Below the pieces are notes generated by a model that was not told the origin of the DNA, did not search any database, and saw only the letters and a list, made by a program, of their open reading frames with translations. Position numbers and translations under genes: made by a program. Positions 10,154 through 18,764 of a stretch of 64,000 bases of DNA are shown in pieces. Each line of letters starts with the position of its first letter. Within the stretch, counting starts at the first letter, position 1. This stretch comes from Firmicutes bacterium AM55-24TS (GTDB lineage: Bacteria; Bacillota; Clostridia; UBA1381), in the NCBI GenBank assembly GCA_003460745.1, contig QTVU01000006.1, forward strand, positions 32,476 to 96,475. Reading direction: 5' to 3'.

Positions 10154-11935
10154 ATGAAACCAAGAATAGGAATAAGACCGACAATAGACGGTCGATGGGG
10201 CGGCGTAAGAGAAAGCCTTGAAGAAAAAACAATGGCTATGGCAAATGCCGCAAAGAAACTTATCGAAAGTAATGTGCATTATCAAGACGGAACACCTGTT
10301 GAGTGTGTAATTTCACCTTGTACAATAGGTTCAGGTGCTGAGGCGGCTAAGTGCAACGATTATTTTTCAACACAAAATGTATGTGCAACATTGGCTGTAA
10401 CACCATGCTGGTGCTATGGTTCAGAAACAATGGACTTAAATTCAGATACAGTAAAAGCTGTATGGGGCTTTAACGGAACAGAACGTCCGGGTGCGGTTTA
10501 TCTTGCCGCAGTAATGGCTGCATTTGCACAACGCGGACTTCCTGCATTTTCGATGTACGGACACGATGTGCAGGACATTGATGATAACACAGTTCCTGAA
10601 GATGTTGCCGAAAAAATGATTCGTTGGGCGAAAGGTGCTGTTGCGGTCGGTCAAATGAAGAACAAAGCCTATGTGAACCTTGGCAGTGTCGCAATGGGTA
10701 TTGCAGGTTCATATTGTGATATGTCATTTATGCAAAAGTATCTTGGTATACGAGCTGAATTTGTTGATTTGACAGAAATATTGAGAAGAATTACTCTTGG
10801 TATATATGATAAAGATGAGTATGAAAAAGCATATAAATGGATAAAAGAAAACTGCAAAGAAGGCTTTGATAAAAATGCAGGTAAAAACTTGCCTGATATT
10901 ATTACAAAATCGAAAGTTGTTCCGGCAGATAAGGATTGGGAATTCATCACTAAGTTTACGTTAATCGTAAATGATATTCTTTACGGAAATCCAAAACTTG
11001 CCGAACTTGGTTGGCATGAAGAAGCACTTGGAAAGAATGCAATAGTAGGCGGTTTCCAAGGTCAAAGACACTGGACAGATTGGTTGCCTAACGCTGATTT
11101 TACAGAGGCAATTATGGCATCGTCATTCAACTGGAACGGTAAAAAAATGCCTACTCCGTTTGCAACCGAAAATGATACATTAAACGGTATTTCAATGCTT
11201 TTGGCAACGCTTGTTACAGGTAAAGCACCTGCATTCCACGATGTTCGTACATATTGGTCACCCGACGCCGTAAAACGTGTAACAGGTAAAGAACTTACAG
11301 GTAAAGCCGCTAACGGCATTATTCACCTCATTAATTCCGGTGCAACGGCACTTGATTGTACAGGTGCGGCAAAAGACGAGAACGGCAACGGTACACAAAA
11401 AGAATGGTGGAATATGACTGATGAAGATATTCAAAATTGTATTGATGCAACAGATTGGTGCAGAGCAGATTATGAATATTTCAGAGGCGGCGGTTTTTCA
11501 AGCCACTTCAGAACAAAAGCAGAAATGCCTGTAACAATGCTCAGAGTGAATATCGTTGAAGGTATTGGACCTGTCATTCAGATAGCAGAAGGATATACTT
11601 GCAATCTTGATGATGATATTCATGATAAACTTGATAAACGTACAGACCCTACATGGCCGACAACATGGTTTGCTCCGATTCTTACAGGTAAGGGTGCATT
11701 TACTGATGTATACAGTGTAATGGCTAATTGGGGTGCTAATCACGGTGTGACAATCGGCGGACACGTTGGTGCGGATTTGATAACACTTTGCTCAATGTTG
11801 AGAATCCCTGTAACAATGCACAATGTAGCTGATGAAAAGGTATATCGTCCACACGTATGGTCGTCTTTTGGTACAGAAGATTCTCAAGCAGCAGATTATG
11901 CGGCTTGCAAAAACTACGGACCTATGTATAAATAA
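10154..11935 (+). CDS. fucI: L-fucose isomerase
   Basis: At 593 residues it matches the length of E. coli FucI (591) and is recognisably similar throughout: PRIGIRPTIDGRWGGVRESL at the N-terminus, TPCWCYGSETMD, WGFNGTERPGAVYLAA, and TWPTTWFAPILTGKGAFTD near the end. The Mn-ligand residues are present in FATENDTLNG (Glu), FHDVRTYW (Asp) and the NWGANHG...GGHVGAD region (His). It converts L-fucose to L-fuculose and also D-arabinose to D-ribulose. The kinase and aldolase that normally follow are not in the window, so they must lie elsewhere. It shares the operon with putative esterases and glycosidases, pointing to a fucose-containing glycan or a similar 6-deoxy sugar. Confidence 0.95.
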   Translation: MKPRIGIRPTIDGRWGGVRESLEEKTMAMANAAKKLIESNVHYQDGTPVECVISPCTIGSGAEAAKCNDYFSTQNVCATLAVTPCWCYGSETMDLNSDTVKAVWGFNGTERPGAVYLAAVMAAFAQRGLPAFSMYGHDVQDIDDNTVPEDVAEKMIRWAKGAVAVGQMKNKAYVNLGSVAMGIAGSYCDMSFMQKYLGIRAEFVDLTEILRRITLGIYDKDEYEKAYKWIKENCKEGFDKNAGKNLPDIITKSKVVPADKDWEFITKFTLIVNDILYGNPKLAELGWHEEALGKNAIVGGFQGQRHWTDWLPNADFTEAIMASSFNWNGKKMPTPFATENDTLNGISMLLATLVTGKAPAFHDVRTYWSPDAVKRVTGKELTGKAANGIIHLINSGATALDCTGAAKDENGNGTQKEWWNMTDEDIQNCIDATDWCRADYEYFRGGGFSSHFRTKAEMPVTMLRVNIVEGIGPVIQIAEGYTCNLDDDIHDKLDKRTDPTWPTTWFAPILTGKGAFTDVYSVMANWGANHGVTIGGHVGADLITLCSMLRIPVTMHNVADEKVYRPHVWSSFGTEDSQAADYAACKNYGPMYK

Positions 11936-11943
11936 TTTTTATA

Positions 11944-11976
11944 ATGTGATATGCGGCATTATGCCGCGTATCACAT
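11944..11976 (+). promoter_or_regulatory. Long intercistronic hairpin between fucI and the SGNH gene
   Basis: The arms ATGTGATATGCGGCA (11944-11958) and TGCCGCGTATCACAT (11962-11976) pair over about 15 bp with a single G-T wobble and a 3-base loop. No T-run follows, so it is a poor intrinsic terminator. The ribosome site of the next gene starts about ten bases later. It may stabilise the fucI message end or tune read-through. Confidence 0.6.
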
Positions 11977-11996
11977 ATATTGAAGAAAAGGATGAA

Positions 11997-13244
11997 ATGA
12001 TTATGCATTATGATAAGCCTATTATAATATTGCCTGAAAAAATTTCTATTTTAAGAGATGTCAAAAATCAAAGTATACATACAGACTTTGAACAGTATTC
12101 GATATATTATAAAAATATTATTTATCCATACTCTGAAGAATATGATGTTCAGATTGAGTGTGAATTTGGCAAAAATCTTGGTGATTGTTGGCGGTTGGAA
12201 GAGTTTAATGACATAGCCGATACTTTTTTGCTCACGTTGAAGATTTATGGATATTATGGCAAATTGCTCACTGAAAAGAGTTGCCGCATTCAAATATTTG
12301 AGAAAAAAGAATATTCGCCTGTTAATTTACTTTGCATCGGTGACAGTATGACTATGGCTGAAACTTACATCGCTCATACGGTGAATAAACTAAAAAATAT
12401 TAATACAATAGGTTTAAGAAATATCAGTCATAATGTAAATCACGAAGGAAGAGGCGGTTGGACTTGCAGTGCGTATTTTGAAAAATATACAGATGACGGT
12501 TGGGGAATTTCTCCGTTCTTATTTCCTGAAGGATTTGACGGTAAAGAATATTACGGGGATAAAAAATTTTATGAATATATGCTCAATACAAATACAGATT
12601 ACAGTCATATAGGAACATCTGTAACGCCAATACAAGACGGAATGGTTATTTGCGATAATGATAAACTGTATCGTTATAGTAAAGGAATATATGATGTTGT
12701 TTGTGAAAATCCGGTGTTCAAATTTGATTTTTCAAAATATATTGAGCGTTATTCAATGCCGACTCCTGATATTGTTTCAATTTTATTCGGTGCAAATGAA
12801 TTTCAAATATGCAGTTATTCTGAATTTGACAATGAATTAAATAAATTTATATGCAACCTTAATAATATGATAGAGGCGATACATAAATATAATCATAACA
12901 TAAAAATTGTCATAAATCTCCCTATATGTGGTGGCGATCAATATTCATGGGGTACACAACTTGGTTGTAAAAGCAGTGCGAAACAATATGAATATTGTAT
13001 AAAAATGGCTTGCAGTGCAATTACAGACTTATTTGACAGACGCAGAAACGAGAATATTTTTGTATGTCCTATGCTTGCTGTATGTGATACAGTGAATGGA
13101 TTTCAGAGTGATTACATAAAAAGTAATATATATTCAGAACATTTTGAACGACATATAACTAATTGGGTGCATCCATCTGAAATAGGATATAAGCAGATGG
13201 GAGATGCTTTAGCCGGTGTTATTGCCGATATATGTGATAATTGA
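11997..13244 (+). CDS. SGNH/GDSL hydrolase with N-terminal beta domain
   Basis: I start it at ATG 11997 because AAAGGA lies about 5 bases upstream; the frame is open back into fucI but has no ribosome site there. The first 110 residues form an all-beta accessory domain. The SGNH domain follows: block I CIGDSMTMAE (catalytic Ser), block II HEGRGGWTCSAYF (Gly), block III ILFGANEFQ (G-x-N) and block V NWVHPSEIGYKQM (catalytic His). The usual Asp three residues before the His is Asn here, a variant seen in some SGNH enzymes. A carbohydrate esterase role fits the neighbourhood. It is the last gene of the catabolic operon before a terminator-like hairpin. Confidence 0.75.
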   Translation: MIMHYDKPIIILPEKISILRDVKNQSIHTDFEQYSIYYKNIIYPYSEEYDVQIECEFGKNLGDCWRLEEFNDIADTFLLTLKIYGYYGKLLTEKSCRIQIFEKKEYSPVNLLCIGDSMTMAETYIAHTVNKLKNINTIGLRNISHNVNHEGRGGWTCSAYFEKYTDDGWGISPFLFPEGFDGKEYYGDKKFYEYMLNTNTDYSHIGTSVTPIQDGMVICDNDKLYRYSKGIYDVVCENPVFKFDFSKYIERYSMPTPDIVSILFGANEFQICSYSEFDNELNKFICNLNNMIEAIHKYNHNIKIVINLPICGGDQYSWGTQLGCKSSAKQYEYCIKMACSAITDLFDRRRNENIFVCPMLAVCDTVNGFQSDYIKSNIYSEHFERHITNWVHPSEIGYKQMGDALAGVIADICDN

Positions 13245-13276
13245 TGGAGTTGATTGTTGATTTCAGAATATACGGT

Positions 13277-13568
13277 CTACTTGTTACCCCTAATAAGATT
13301 TCTTCTCTCCCTCTTATTTTCTTGCCGTGTATTCTGTAATGAACATTCAAAATAATATAGAGTAGTATTTTTGCTAAATCCAAATTGTTCACATATTTGT
13401 CTAACTGGACAGCCGTTATGCTTTAATTCAATAATTTCTTTGTTACATTCTTGTATATGACGATAGCTTCTTGACATAAAATTGCCTCCTATGGTTTCAT
13501 TTTACCATAGGAGGCTCTTTTTGTTGTCAGTTTTTTAAAATTATGTTCACTTGGGCTTGACACCTTTT
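13277..13568 (-). mobile_element. IS3-family (IS150-like) remnant with truncated OrfA
   Basis: A 66-codon minus-strand frame (13277-13477) encodes the first helix-turn-helix of an IS3-type OrfA: MSRSYRHIQECNKEIIEL, then CPVRQICEQFGFSKN. The rest of OrfA and all of the DDE OrfB are missing; the frame ends at TAG in unrelated sequence. Upstream, the minus strand reads GTCAAGCCCAAGTGAACAT (about 13545-13563), which has the look of an IS end. Only the left end of the element survives, so it cannot move by itself. Confidence 0.6.
13484..13515 (+). terminator. 12-bp perfect hairpin ending the catabolic operon; also covers the OrfA ribosome site
   Basis: Arms GCCTCCTATGGT (13484-13495) and ACCATAGGAGGC (13504-13515) with an 8-base loop, followed on the plus strand by TCTTTTTG. 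It can terminate transcripts coming from the SGNH gene. Read on the minus strand, the same hairpin contains the AGGAGG of the IS OrfA and would hide it. Confidence 0.7.
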
Positions 13569-13571
13569 TAA

Positions 13572-15083
13572 CTATTTTAGATTAACTGTTACGGCACTGT
13601 CAAAATCAAGAGTGTAGTAATCTGTTTTAACAACACCGAGTTTTGTAAATTGCTGTTTTAGAGCGTCTGCTTTTGAACTTTCGGGTATCGGTAATAGTTT
13701 ACCGTTATCGTCATATGCTTCAAATACATATCTTGCAGTATAGCTGTTAGTTTCGTAATTTACATCGGTGTATAATGTTGAGCTGAATTTATCGCCCGGT
13801 TCTGCATTTTCGCCGTTGTCATTTTGAAGAACAAACGCAGGATCATATGGAACAAAACCGTCTTTGTAATAATCAATGTCAATTTCACCGTCTGTAATTC
13901 TGATACCGGTTACAATCACTTTGCCATAGTCGTTAATTTTGTATTCAATAGGATATGTTCCGATACTGTTAAATATTGTATCGCAATCTTCTGTATTGTA
14001 TGAGTATTTAACAGGTACGAATTTTAACTGTTTTGTATCCTTGTTTGCTTTAAGAAATTCAAGTGAATTTCGTGAACTTCCGTCACCATTTACACTTAAA
14101 TCAGAGTTTAAAATATCAAGGCAAGTATCGTTTTCGTCATACAAAGCAAAACTGTCAATATTTGCGATGACATTATCAGGATCACCTGTTGATGGGGTTG
14201 AAATCACAAGCTGATTGCCGAATGGTGAAAATACGGCTTTTTCAACAGTAGCGTCAGAATTAGGCAATTTTAAATTTATGTCTTTTGTTATACTACTAAC
14301 CTTGACTTTTGATTTGTCAATATCGGTTGAAATGTACCACACTGAGTTTTTATCGTCATCGGTTATACCGTCATATTGACCGTTCAACAATTTGGTAAAT
14401 GCGACAGGAAAATTTTCTTCGGAAGTATCTGCTTTTGATATAAATGCAAACAATTCAAGATTGAATTTATTCGGAATATTATATCCTGACACATTGTATT
14501 TTTTCGCACATTTATATGTATGTTGGTCAACAAAATATCCGCTTTCGTGATTGTTGTTGCTTACGTCTGATAGCTTGCCGTTTATAACACATCGAATGTC
14601 TGCCGAAACATTTAAACTGTTGCTCCAAATAGGTGCGTTATTGTCAGAGCTATTGTAAAAAGGCTCATTTTCAGAAGTAACTGTATAAAATACATGAACA
14701 AAGTTATCATCAGCGGCTACGTTGTCGAGAGTAAGTGTGTAACCGTCCTTTGATATGCTTTTTCCGATTGAGTCGTTAAAATTTGCAAGCTGTTCAAGGC
14801 TTGTCATTTCGACAGCATTGTCATTTTGGAAATATGATATAATTTCGCCTATTTTACCGCTGATTGAATCAGCCGCAAATGCGGTTGTAACCGCAAGTGC
14901 GCACATAACGGCGGCGATTGATGTCATTTTTAAATATTTTCTTTTCATATAAATCTTCCTTTCTTCAGGAGAAACATTGATTTTGTTGTTTACGTTTTTC
15001 AGAATAATATCCGTACTCGGCATATTATGAGTATCTGAAATATCTAATTCTTTTTGTAATTTAGCTAAATGTTTATTCATCAT
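13572..15083 (-). CDS. DUF4179 membrane-anchored anti-sigma factor
   Basis: A 503-residue protein encoded directly after, and overlapping by 11 bases, an ECF sigma factor gene. Residues 1-45 form a short cytoplasmic part, residues about 50-70 a single membrane helix (MTSIAAVMCALAVTTAFA), and the remaining 430 residues are extracytoplasmic beta-rich sequence typical of DUF4179 proteins. In Clostridia such proteins hold their partner sigma factor at the membrane until a surface signal arrives. The short N-terminal region would be the sigma-binding part. The signal is unknown; the nearby pectinase and glycan genes make a polysaccharide cue possible but this is inference. Confidence 0.8.
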   Translation of the reverse strand: MMNKHLAKLQKELDISDTHNMPSTDIILKNVNNKINVSPEERKIYMKRKYLKMTSIAAVMCALAVTTAFAADSISGKIGEIISYFQNDNAVEMTSLEQLANFNDSIGKSISKDGYTLTLDNVAADDNFVHVFYTVTSENEPFYNSSDNNAPIWSNSLNVSADIRCVINGKLSDVSNNNHESGYFVDQHTYKCAKKYNVSGYNIPNKFNLELFAFISKADTSEENFPVAFTKLLNGQYDGITDDDKNSVWYISTDIDKSKVKVSSITKDINLKLPNSDATVEKAVFSPFGNQLVISTPSTGDPDNVIANIDSFALYDENDTCLDILNSDLSVNGDGSSRNSLEFLKANKDTKQLKFVPVKYSYNTEDCDTIFNSIGTYPIEYKINDYGKVIVTGIRITDGEIDIDYYKDGFVPYDPAFVLQNDNGENAEPGDKFSSTLYTDVNYETNSYTARYVFEAYDDNGKLLPIPESSKADALKQQFTKLGVVKTDYYTLDFDSAVTVNLK

Positions 15084-15624
15084 TAGCCCTCCTTTTTATA
15101 ATAGTGTTTTTTAATTTTTGTTTACCGCGATACAGTTTTGTTTTGACTGTCGACAGGGAAATATTCATTGCTTTTGAAATTGTTTTGATTTTTTCGTTGT
15201 AGTAATAATACCTGAAAAATATTTCACTGTCAGGCACGCCGAGTGATGTAATCAGTTCGGTTAAAAATTGACTGTTTTCTGCTTTTATTATATTGTCTTG
15301 AGGTGTTAAATCGCTTGATATAATTTGCTCATTCAGAACTTCATTTGAATGATATTTGCGAAGTTTATTCTTTGATGTGTTTCGGGCAATAGTTGCTAAA
15401 TATGAACGCATATTGCCTTTGGTTTCATCAATATTTAAAGAGTTTTGCCATAAAAGAAAAAATGTATCGGAAACGATTTCTTCCATATCTTCTTTTGATA
15501 ATTTACAGCCGACTGTATTATAAACAATCACGCTTATATACGGCGTGTATATTTTTATAATGTCATCTAAGCTGTTACGATTTCGCTTTTTGAGATTATG
15601 TAAAAGTTTTTGTTCATCAATCAA
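15073..15624 (-). CDS. ECF-type RNA polymerase sigma factor
   Basis: A 183-residue protein starting at TTG 15624 behind GAGGAGG. Region 2 is visible as DTFFLLWQNSLNIDETKGNMR with the following RSYLATIARN, and region 4 as the C-terminal helix-turn-helix IKTISKAMNISLSTVKTKLYRGK. No region 3 is present, as expected for ECF sigma factors. The downstream overlap with the DUF4179 gene forms the classic sigma/anti-sigma pair. A perfect AT palindrome (15647-15666, arms AAAAAATAG/CTATTTTTT) lies just before the ribosome site and may be a regulatory hairpin in the leader. Confidence 0.9.
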   Translation of the reverse strand: MIDEQKLLHNLKKRNRNSLDDIIKIYTPYISVIVYNTVGCKLSKEDMEEIVSDTFFLLWQNSLNIDETKGNMRSYLATIARNTSKNKLRKYHSNEVLNEQIISSDLTPQDNIIKAENSQFLTELITSLGVPDSEIFFRYYYYNEKIKTISKAMNISLSTVKTKLYRGKQKLKNTIIKRRANDE

Positions 15625-15684
15625 AATATAAGCCTCCTCTCGTTGTAAAAAATAGCACTATTTTTTGATGTGTACGCTATTATA

Positions 15685-15802
15685 TACACAGAAAATATAT
15701 AAAAAGTTTCAATATTATAAAAATTTATTTTACTGTATCATATTACACAGAAAATATATAAAAAGTTTCAATATTATAAAAATTTATTTTACTGTATCAT
15801 AT
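15685..15802. repeat. Tandem duplication of a 59-bp AT-rich unit
   Basis: Two copies with a period of 59 bases (15685-15743 and 15744-15802), starting ACACAGAAAATATATAAAA and ending TACTGTATCATATT, identical except at the boundary. A third, degenerate start (TATGCAG) follows at 15803. The repeats lie in the divergent promoter region between the sigma factor and the GH28 gene, so they could duplicate a promoter or regulator site. Confidence 0.9.
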
Positions 15803-15884
15803 TATGCAGGTGAAAAACAAGCAAAACATATGGCAAAATGCAAAGTAACGTGATATAATTAAATAAAAAAATAGGAGAATTAAT

Positions 15885-17138
15885 ATGGATAAACAAGAAA
15901 TTTTCCCTGACGGAACTGTTATAGATAAGTGGTTTTACGATATAAAGATACCCGAATTAAGTGATTTGGGTAAGCAATATGTATTAACCGATTACAATAT
16001 CCTTGATGACGGCAAGATACATACGAAAGAAATACAGAATTTGATTGACAGAGCATATGAAAACGGCGGCGGAGTGATTGTAGTTCCGAAAGGAACATAT
16101 CTTACGGGTGCGTTGTTTTTCAAACAAGGGGTAAATCTTTATATTGAGGACGGCGGAGTGTTAAAGGGCAGTGATGATATTTACGATTATCCGATAATGC
16201 AAACTCGTATGGAGGGTGAAACGTGTCCGTATTTTGCTGCGTTGATTAATGCAGATAATGTTGACGGTTTTAAAATGTGCGGAAAAGGTACAATAGACGG
16301 AAACGGTTTGAAAGCGTGGAGAGCGTTTTGGCTAAGACGTAAATGGAATCCAAACTGTACCAACAAGGACGAGCAACGTCCAAGACTTGTTTACATATCA
16401 AACAGCAGTAATGTCACAATAGCCGATTTGCACTTGCGAAATTCGCACTATTGGACTACTCATATATATAAATGTCATCACGTCAAGTATATAAACTGCA
16501 ATATATTTTCACCGGCAAAGCCGATTAAAGCACCGAGTACAGACGCTGTTGATATAGACGTGTGTACAGATGTTTTGGTTAAAAATTGTTATCTTGAAGT
16601 TAATGATGATTCGGTGGTGCTGAAAGGCGGAAAAGGTCCTTGGGCGGATAAATTACCCGAAAACGGCTCTAACGAACGTATTTTAATTGAAGATTGTACA
16701 TACGGTTTCTGTCACGGTTGCCTAACTTGCGGTTCGGAATCTGTACATAATAAAAATATAATTTTAAGAAGAATAAATATTAAAGAGGGTAAAAATTTGT
16801 TGTGGCTTAAAATGCGTCCAGATACACCTCAGCATTATGAATATATCAGTGTTGAAGATATAAAAGGTAAAATTGACAGCTTTATCAACATAAACCCTTG
16901 GACGCAGTTTTACGATTTGAAAGACAGGAAAGATGTGCCGCTTTCTTATGCGGATAATGTTGTAATGAAAAATTGCGAATGTGAGTGTAATACATTTTTT
17001 GATGTCAAGACAGACGAAAGTCAATATATATTGTCAGATTTTACTTTTGAAAATTTACAGATTAAAGCAAAAATAAACGGCTTTAAGGAAAATGCAATAC
17101 GAAATGTCAAAATTGAAAATGTAAAGGTTACTTTATGA
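15885..17138 (+). CDS. GH28 polygalacturonase-family enzyme
   Basis: A 417-residue right-handed beta-helix enzyme without signal peptide, preceded by ATAGGAG and a TATAAT at about 15855. The four GH28 signature sites are visible: STDAVDID (the NTD equivalent), VNDDSVVLK (the catalytic Asp pair), FCHGCLTCGSE (the His-Gly site) and WLKMRPD (the RIK site). These supply the catalytic acids and the substrate-binding His, Arg and Lys. The family hydrolyses polygalacturonan or rhamnogalacturonan by inversion; intracellular members are usually exo-acting on imported oligogalacturonides. Its neighbours, the ECF sigma pair and the esterase/lyase operon, agree with pectin use. Confidence 0.9.
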   Translation: MDKQEIFPDGTVIDKWFYDIKIPELSDLGKQYVLTDYNILDDGKIHTKEIQNLIDRAYENGGGVIVVPKGTYLTGALFFKQGVNLYIEDGGVLKGSDDIYDYPIMQTRMEGETCPYFAALINADNVDGFKMCGKGTIDGNGLKAWRAFWLRRKWNPNCTNKDEQRPRLVYISNSSNVTIADLHLRNSHYWTTHIYKCHHVKYINCNIFSPAKPIKAPSTDAVDIDVCTDVLVKNCYLEVNDDSVVLKGGKGPWADKLPENGSNERILIEDCTYGFCHGCLTCGSESVHNKNIILRRINIKEGKNLLWLKMRPDTPQHYEYISVEDIKGKIDSFININPWTQFYDLKDRKDVPLSYADNVVMKNCECECNTFFDVKTDESQYILSDFTFENLQIKAKINGFKENAIRNVKIENVKVTL

Positions 17139-17188
17139 AAAATTTGTTCGGTTGATTAAAACAGAAAATTTGGAGGTACTAAACAGAT

Positions 17189-17368
17189 ATGGAATATGAT
17201 GATAGAGTGATGTGTCCGCTAATTGATGAAAAGATAGACCCGATGGAGTGCGTTGATGTTGTAGATTGTGTTCTAAATCCTTTGTTTTTAAATAATTTAC
17301 CCGAAAAGTATAAAGCAAAAGAGAATTTTAAAGATATATGCAAACAATGCAAATGGCACTGTTATTAA
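17189..17368 (+). CDS. Small Cys-rich hypothetical protein (59 aa)
   Basis: ATG 17189 follows GGAGGT and the frame closes at TAA 17366-17368. The peptide begins MEYDDRVMCPLIDEKIDPM and ends CKQCKWHCY. It has five Cys, four of them arranged as C-P-L-I near the start and C-x-x-C-x-x-x-C at the end, which suggests zinc or iron-sulfur binding. I recognise the general pattern from unnamed proteins of gut Clostridia but know no function. It lies between the GH28 gene and a broken membrane-protein gene. Confidence 0.55.
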   Translation: MEYDDRVMCPLIDEKIDPMECVDVVDCVLNPLFLNNLPEKYKAKENFKDICKQCKWHCY

Positions 17369-17487
17369 GGAGAATACAATAGTCGGAATGCAATATGATT
17401 TTATATATTTAGTTGTAACAATAAAGTATATGTGATACAATAAAACCCATATGTAAATCAAAGGCAAAAACAATGGAGGGATACACA

Positions 17488-18144
17488 ATGAACAAAGAAA
17501 ATTTACATATATTCAGAGGAGAATTGGCACTTGCGTTGGCGGTTATAATCAACAGTTTCGGCGTTGTGCTTATGTTATATTCAGATGCGGGAATTTCGGC
17601 TATATCGAGTGTTCCGTATGCGTTTTCGGAGGTTATTCCGAAAGTATCGCTCTGAACGTGGACATATATTTTTCAAGGATTGCTTGTTTTGTGTTTAATG
17701 ATACTTAGAAAAAAGTTTGTTCCGCAATATTTGTTCAGTTTTGTGGTAGGTTTTATATTCAGTGAATTGCTTGACGTACATAAAATGTGGATAGACGTTT
17801 TACCGACAGATTTGGGTTGGTGCGTGTTATACTTTGTCGTAAGTTATTTCTTGCTTTGCATAGGCATAGCATTATCAAACAGATGTAAATTACCGATAAT
17901 ACCGACAGACCTTTTCCCGAGAGAATTGTCAGAGATTATAAACGTTTCATATTCAAAAGTTAAAATAATTTTTGACGTAACGTGTTTGACTGTAACAGCC
18001 GGTATGACGCTTATATTTCTCGGACGTCTTGACGGATTGGGAATAGGAACTGTCCTTGCGGCGTTTACTATGGGTAAAACGGTCGGCATTATCGGCAATA
18101 TGATGGATAAAAAGTTCAGATTTGTTTCGTTTTTATCTAAATAA
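17488..18144 (+). pseudogene. YczE/YitT-type (DUF6198) membrane protein, internal TGA
   Basis: ATG 17488 is preceded by GGAGGG. The frame encodes a multi-helix membrane protein: helix 1 ELALALAVIINSFGVVLML, then YSDAGISAISSVPYAFSEV, and further helices to FLSK. It is stopped by TGA at 17653-17655 in KVSL-stop-TWTYIFQ and then continues open to 18144. Relatives have Gly there (SLGTWTYI), so GGA to TGA is the simplest change. Everything after the stop is well kept, which suggests a recent mutation, a sequencing error or read-through. The family's role is unclear; some members are thought to be transporters of small ligands. Confidence 0.75.
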
Positions 18145-18145
18145 A

Positions 18146-18580
18146 TTATAAATAAGAACGCATATCAACGGTAAGTTCTTCTTCAATATTGATAAGTTTT
18201 TTAGCAATATCTTTTGACTTTTCATCGGCGGCTTTGTACTTGTTAAGATATTTGTGCAATGTTTTAACACCAATATTACAGCCGTCGGTGATAAGGTCGG
18301 CAATCGTATTATCCGAAGAATCGGCAGAAATTTTTATATTCGTTTTAAACCACGACATACCTTTAGCCATAGGATTAGGATCTTTGCCGTCGTCGTGGTA
18401 TTTGTCAAGAAGTATTTGAATTTCATCTTGAAGTTGTTGGTGGTCTGATTTTGCTTTTTCAAGCATTTGCTTGAAATTACCGTTGTTTACATCACCGAGA
18501 ACTTCTTCTATTGAATACACGCCCATTTTTATACCGGCGTCACATTCTCTTAAAAGTTTTACAGTATCTTGTTCTATCAT
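18146..18580 (-). CDS. Ferritin-like helical-bundle protein (DUF2383-like), hypothetical
   Basis: I start it at ATG 18580 (MIEQDTVKLLRECDAG) because AAGGAGTG lies just upstream; a longer frame has no ribosome site. The 144 residues are almost entirely amphipathic helix, with four long segments as in a four-helix bundle and the sequence YHDDGKDPNPMAKGMSWFKT between helices 2 and 3. This is the layout of the DUF2383/PA2169 ferritin-like group, but the match is by pattern only. It converges on the membrane-protein gene, its stop lying two bases from that gene's end, so no separate terminator fits between them. Confidence 0.5.
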   Translation of the reverse strand: MIEQDTVKLLRECDAGIKMGVYSIEEVLGDVNNGNFKQMLEKAKSDHQQLQDEIQILLDKYHDDGKDPNPMAKGMSWFKTNIKISADSSDNTIADLITDGCNIGVKTLHKYLNKYKAADEKSKDIAKKLINIEEELTVDMRSYL

Positions 18581-18764
18581 AATATCACTCCTTTTGTGTA
18601 TAGTAATAACCTTAAAAATGTATTTTATTCGGTAAATTGAGATATGATACATATATATTTTGGTAATATATCAAAATAATTTTAACTATGATGTTGAAAT
18701 CGGTATGTTTTTGATATATAATGTATTATTGGTAAAATATACGACTTGGAGGAAACATTCTATT

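Noticed and set aside
11832-11996. Longer start of the SGNH hydrolase inside fucI
   Set aside because: The first 55 codons would overlap fucI and the hairpin; AAAGGA before 11997 marks the better start.
15665-15853. 62-codon plus-strand frame across the repeats
   Set aside because: It consists of the 59-bp repeat read through, has no ribosome site and no protein-like composition.
17653-17655. TGA recoded as Gly or Trp, or a selenocysteine codon
   Set aside because: Many genes here end properly at TGA right before the next ribosome site, so the code is standard; no selenocysteine hairpin is seen and the expected residues are Gly or Trp, not Cys.
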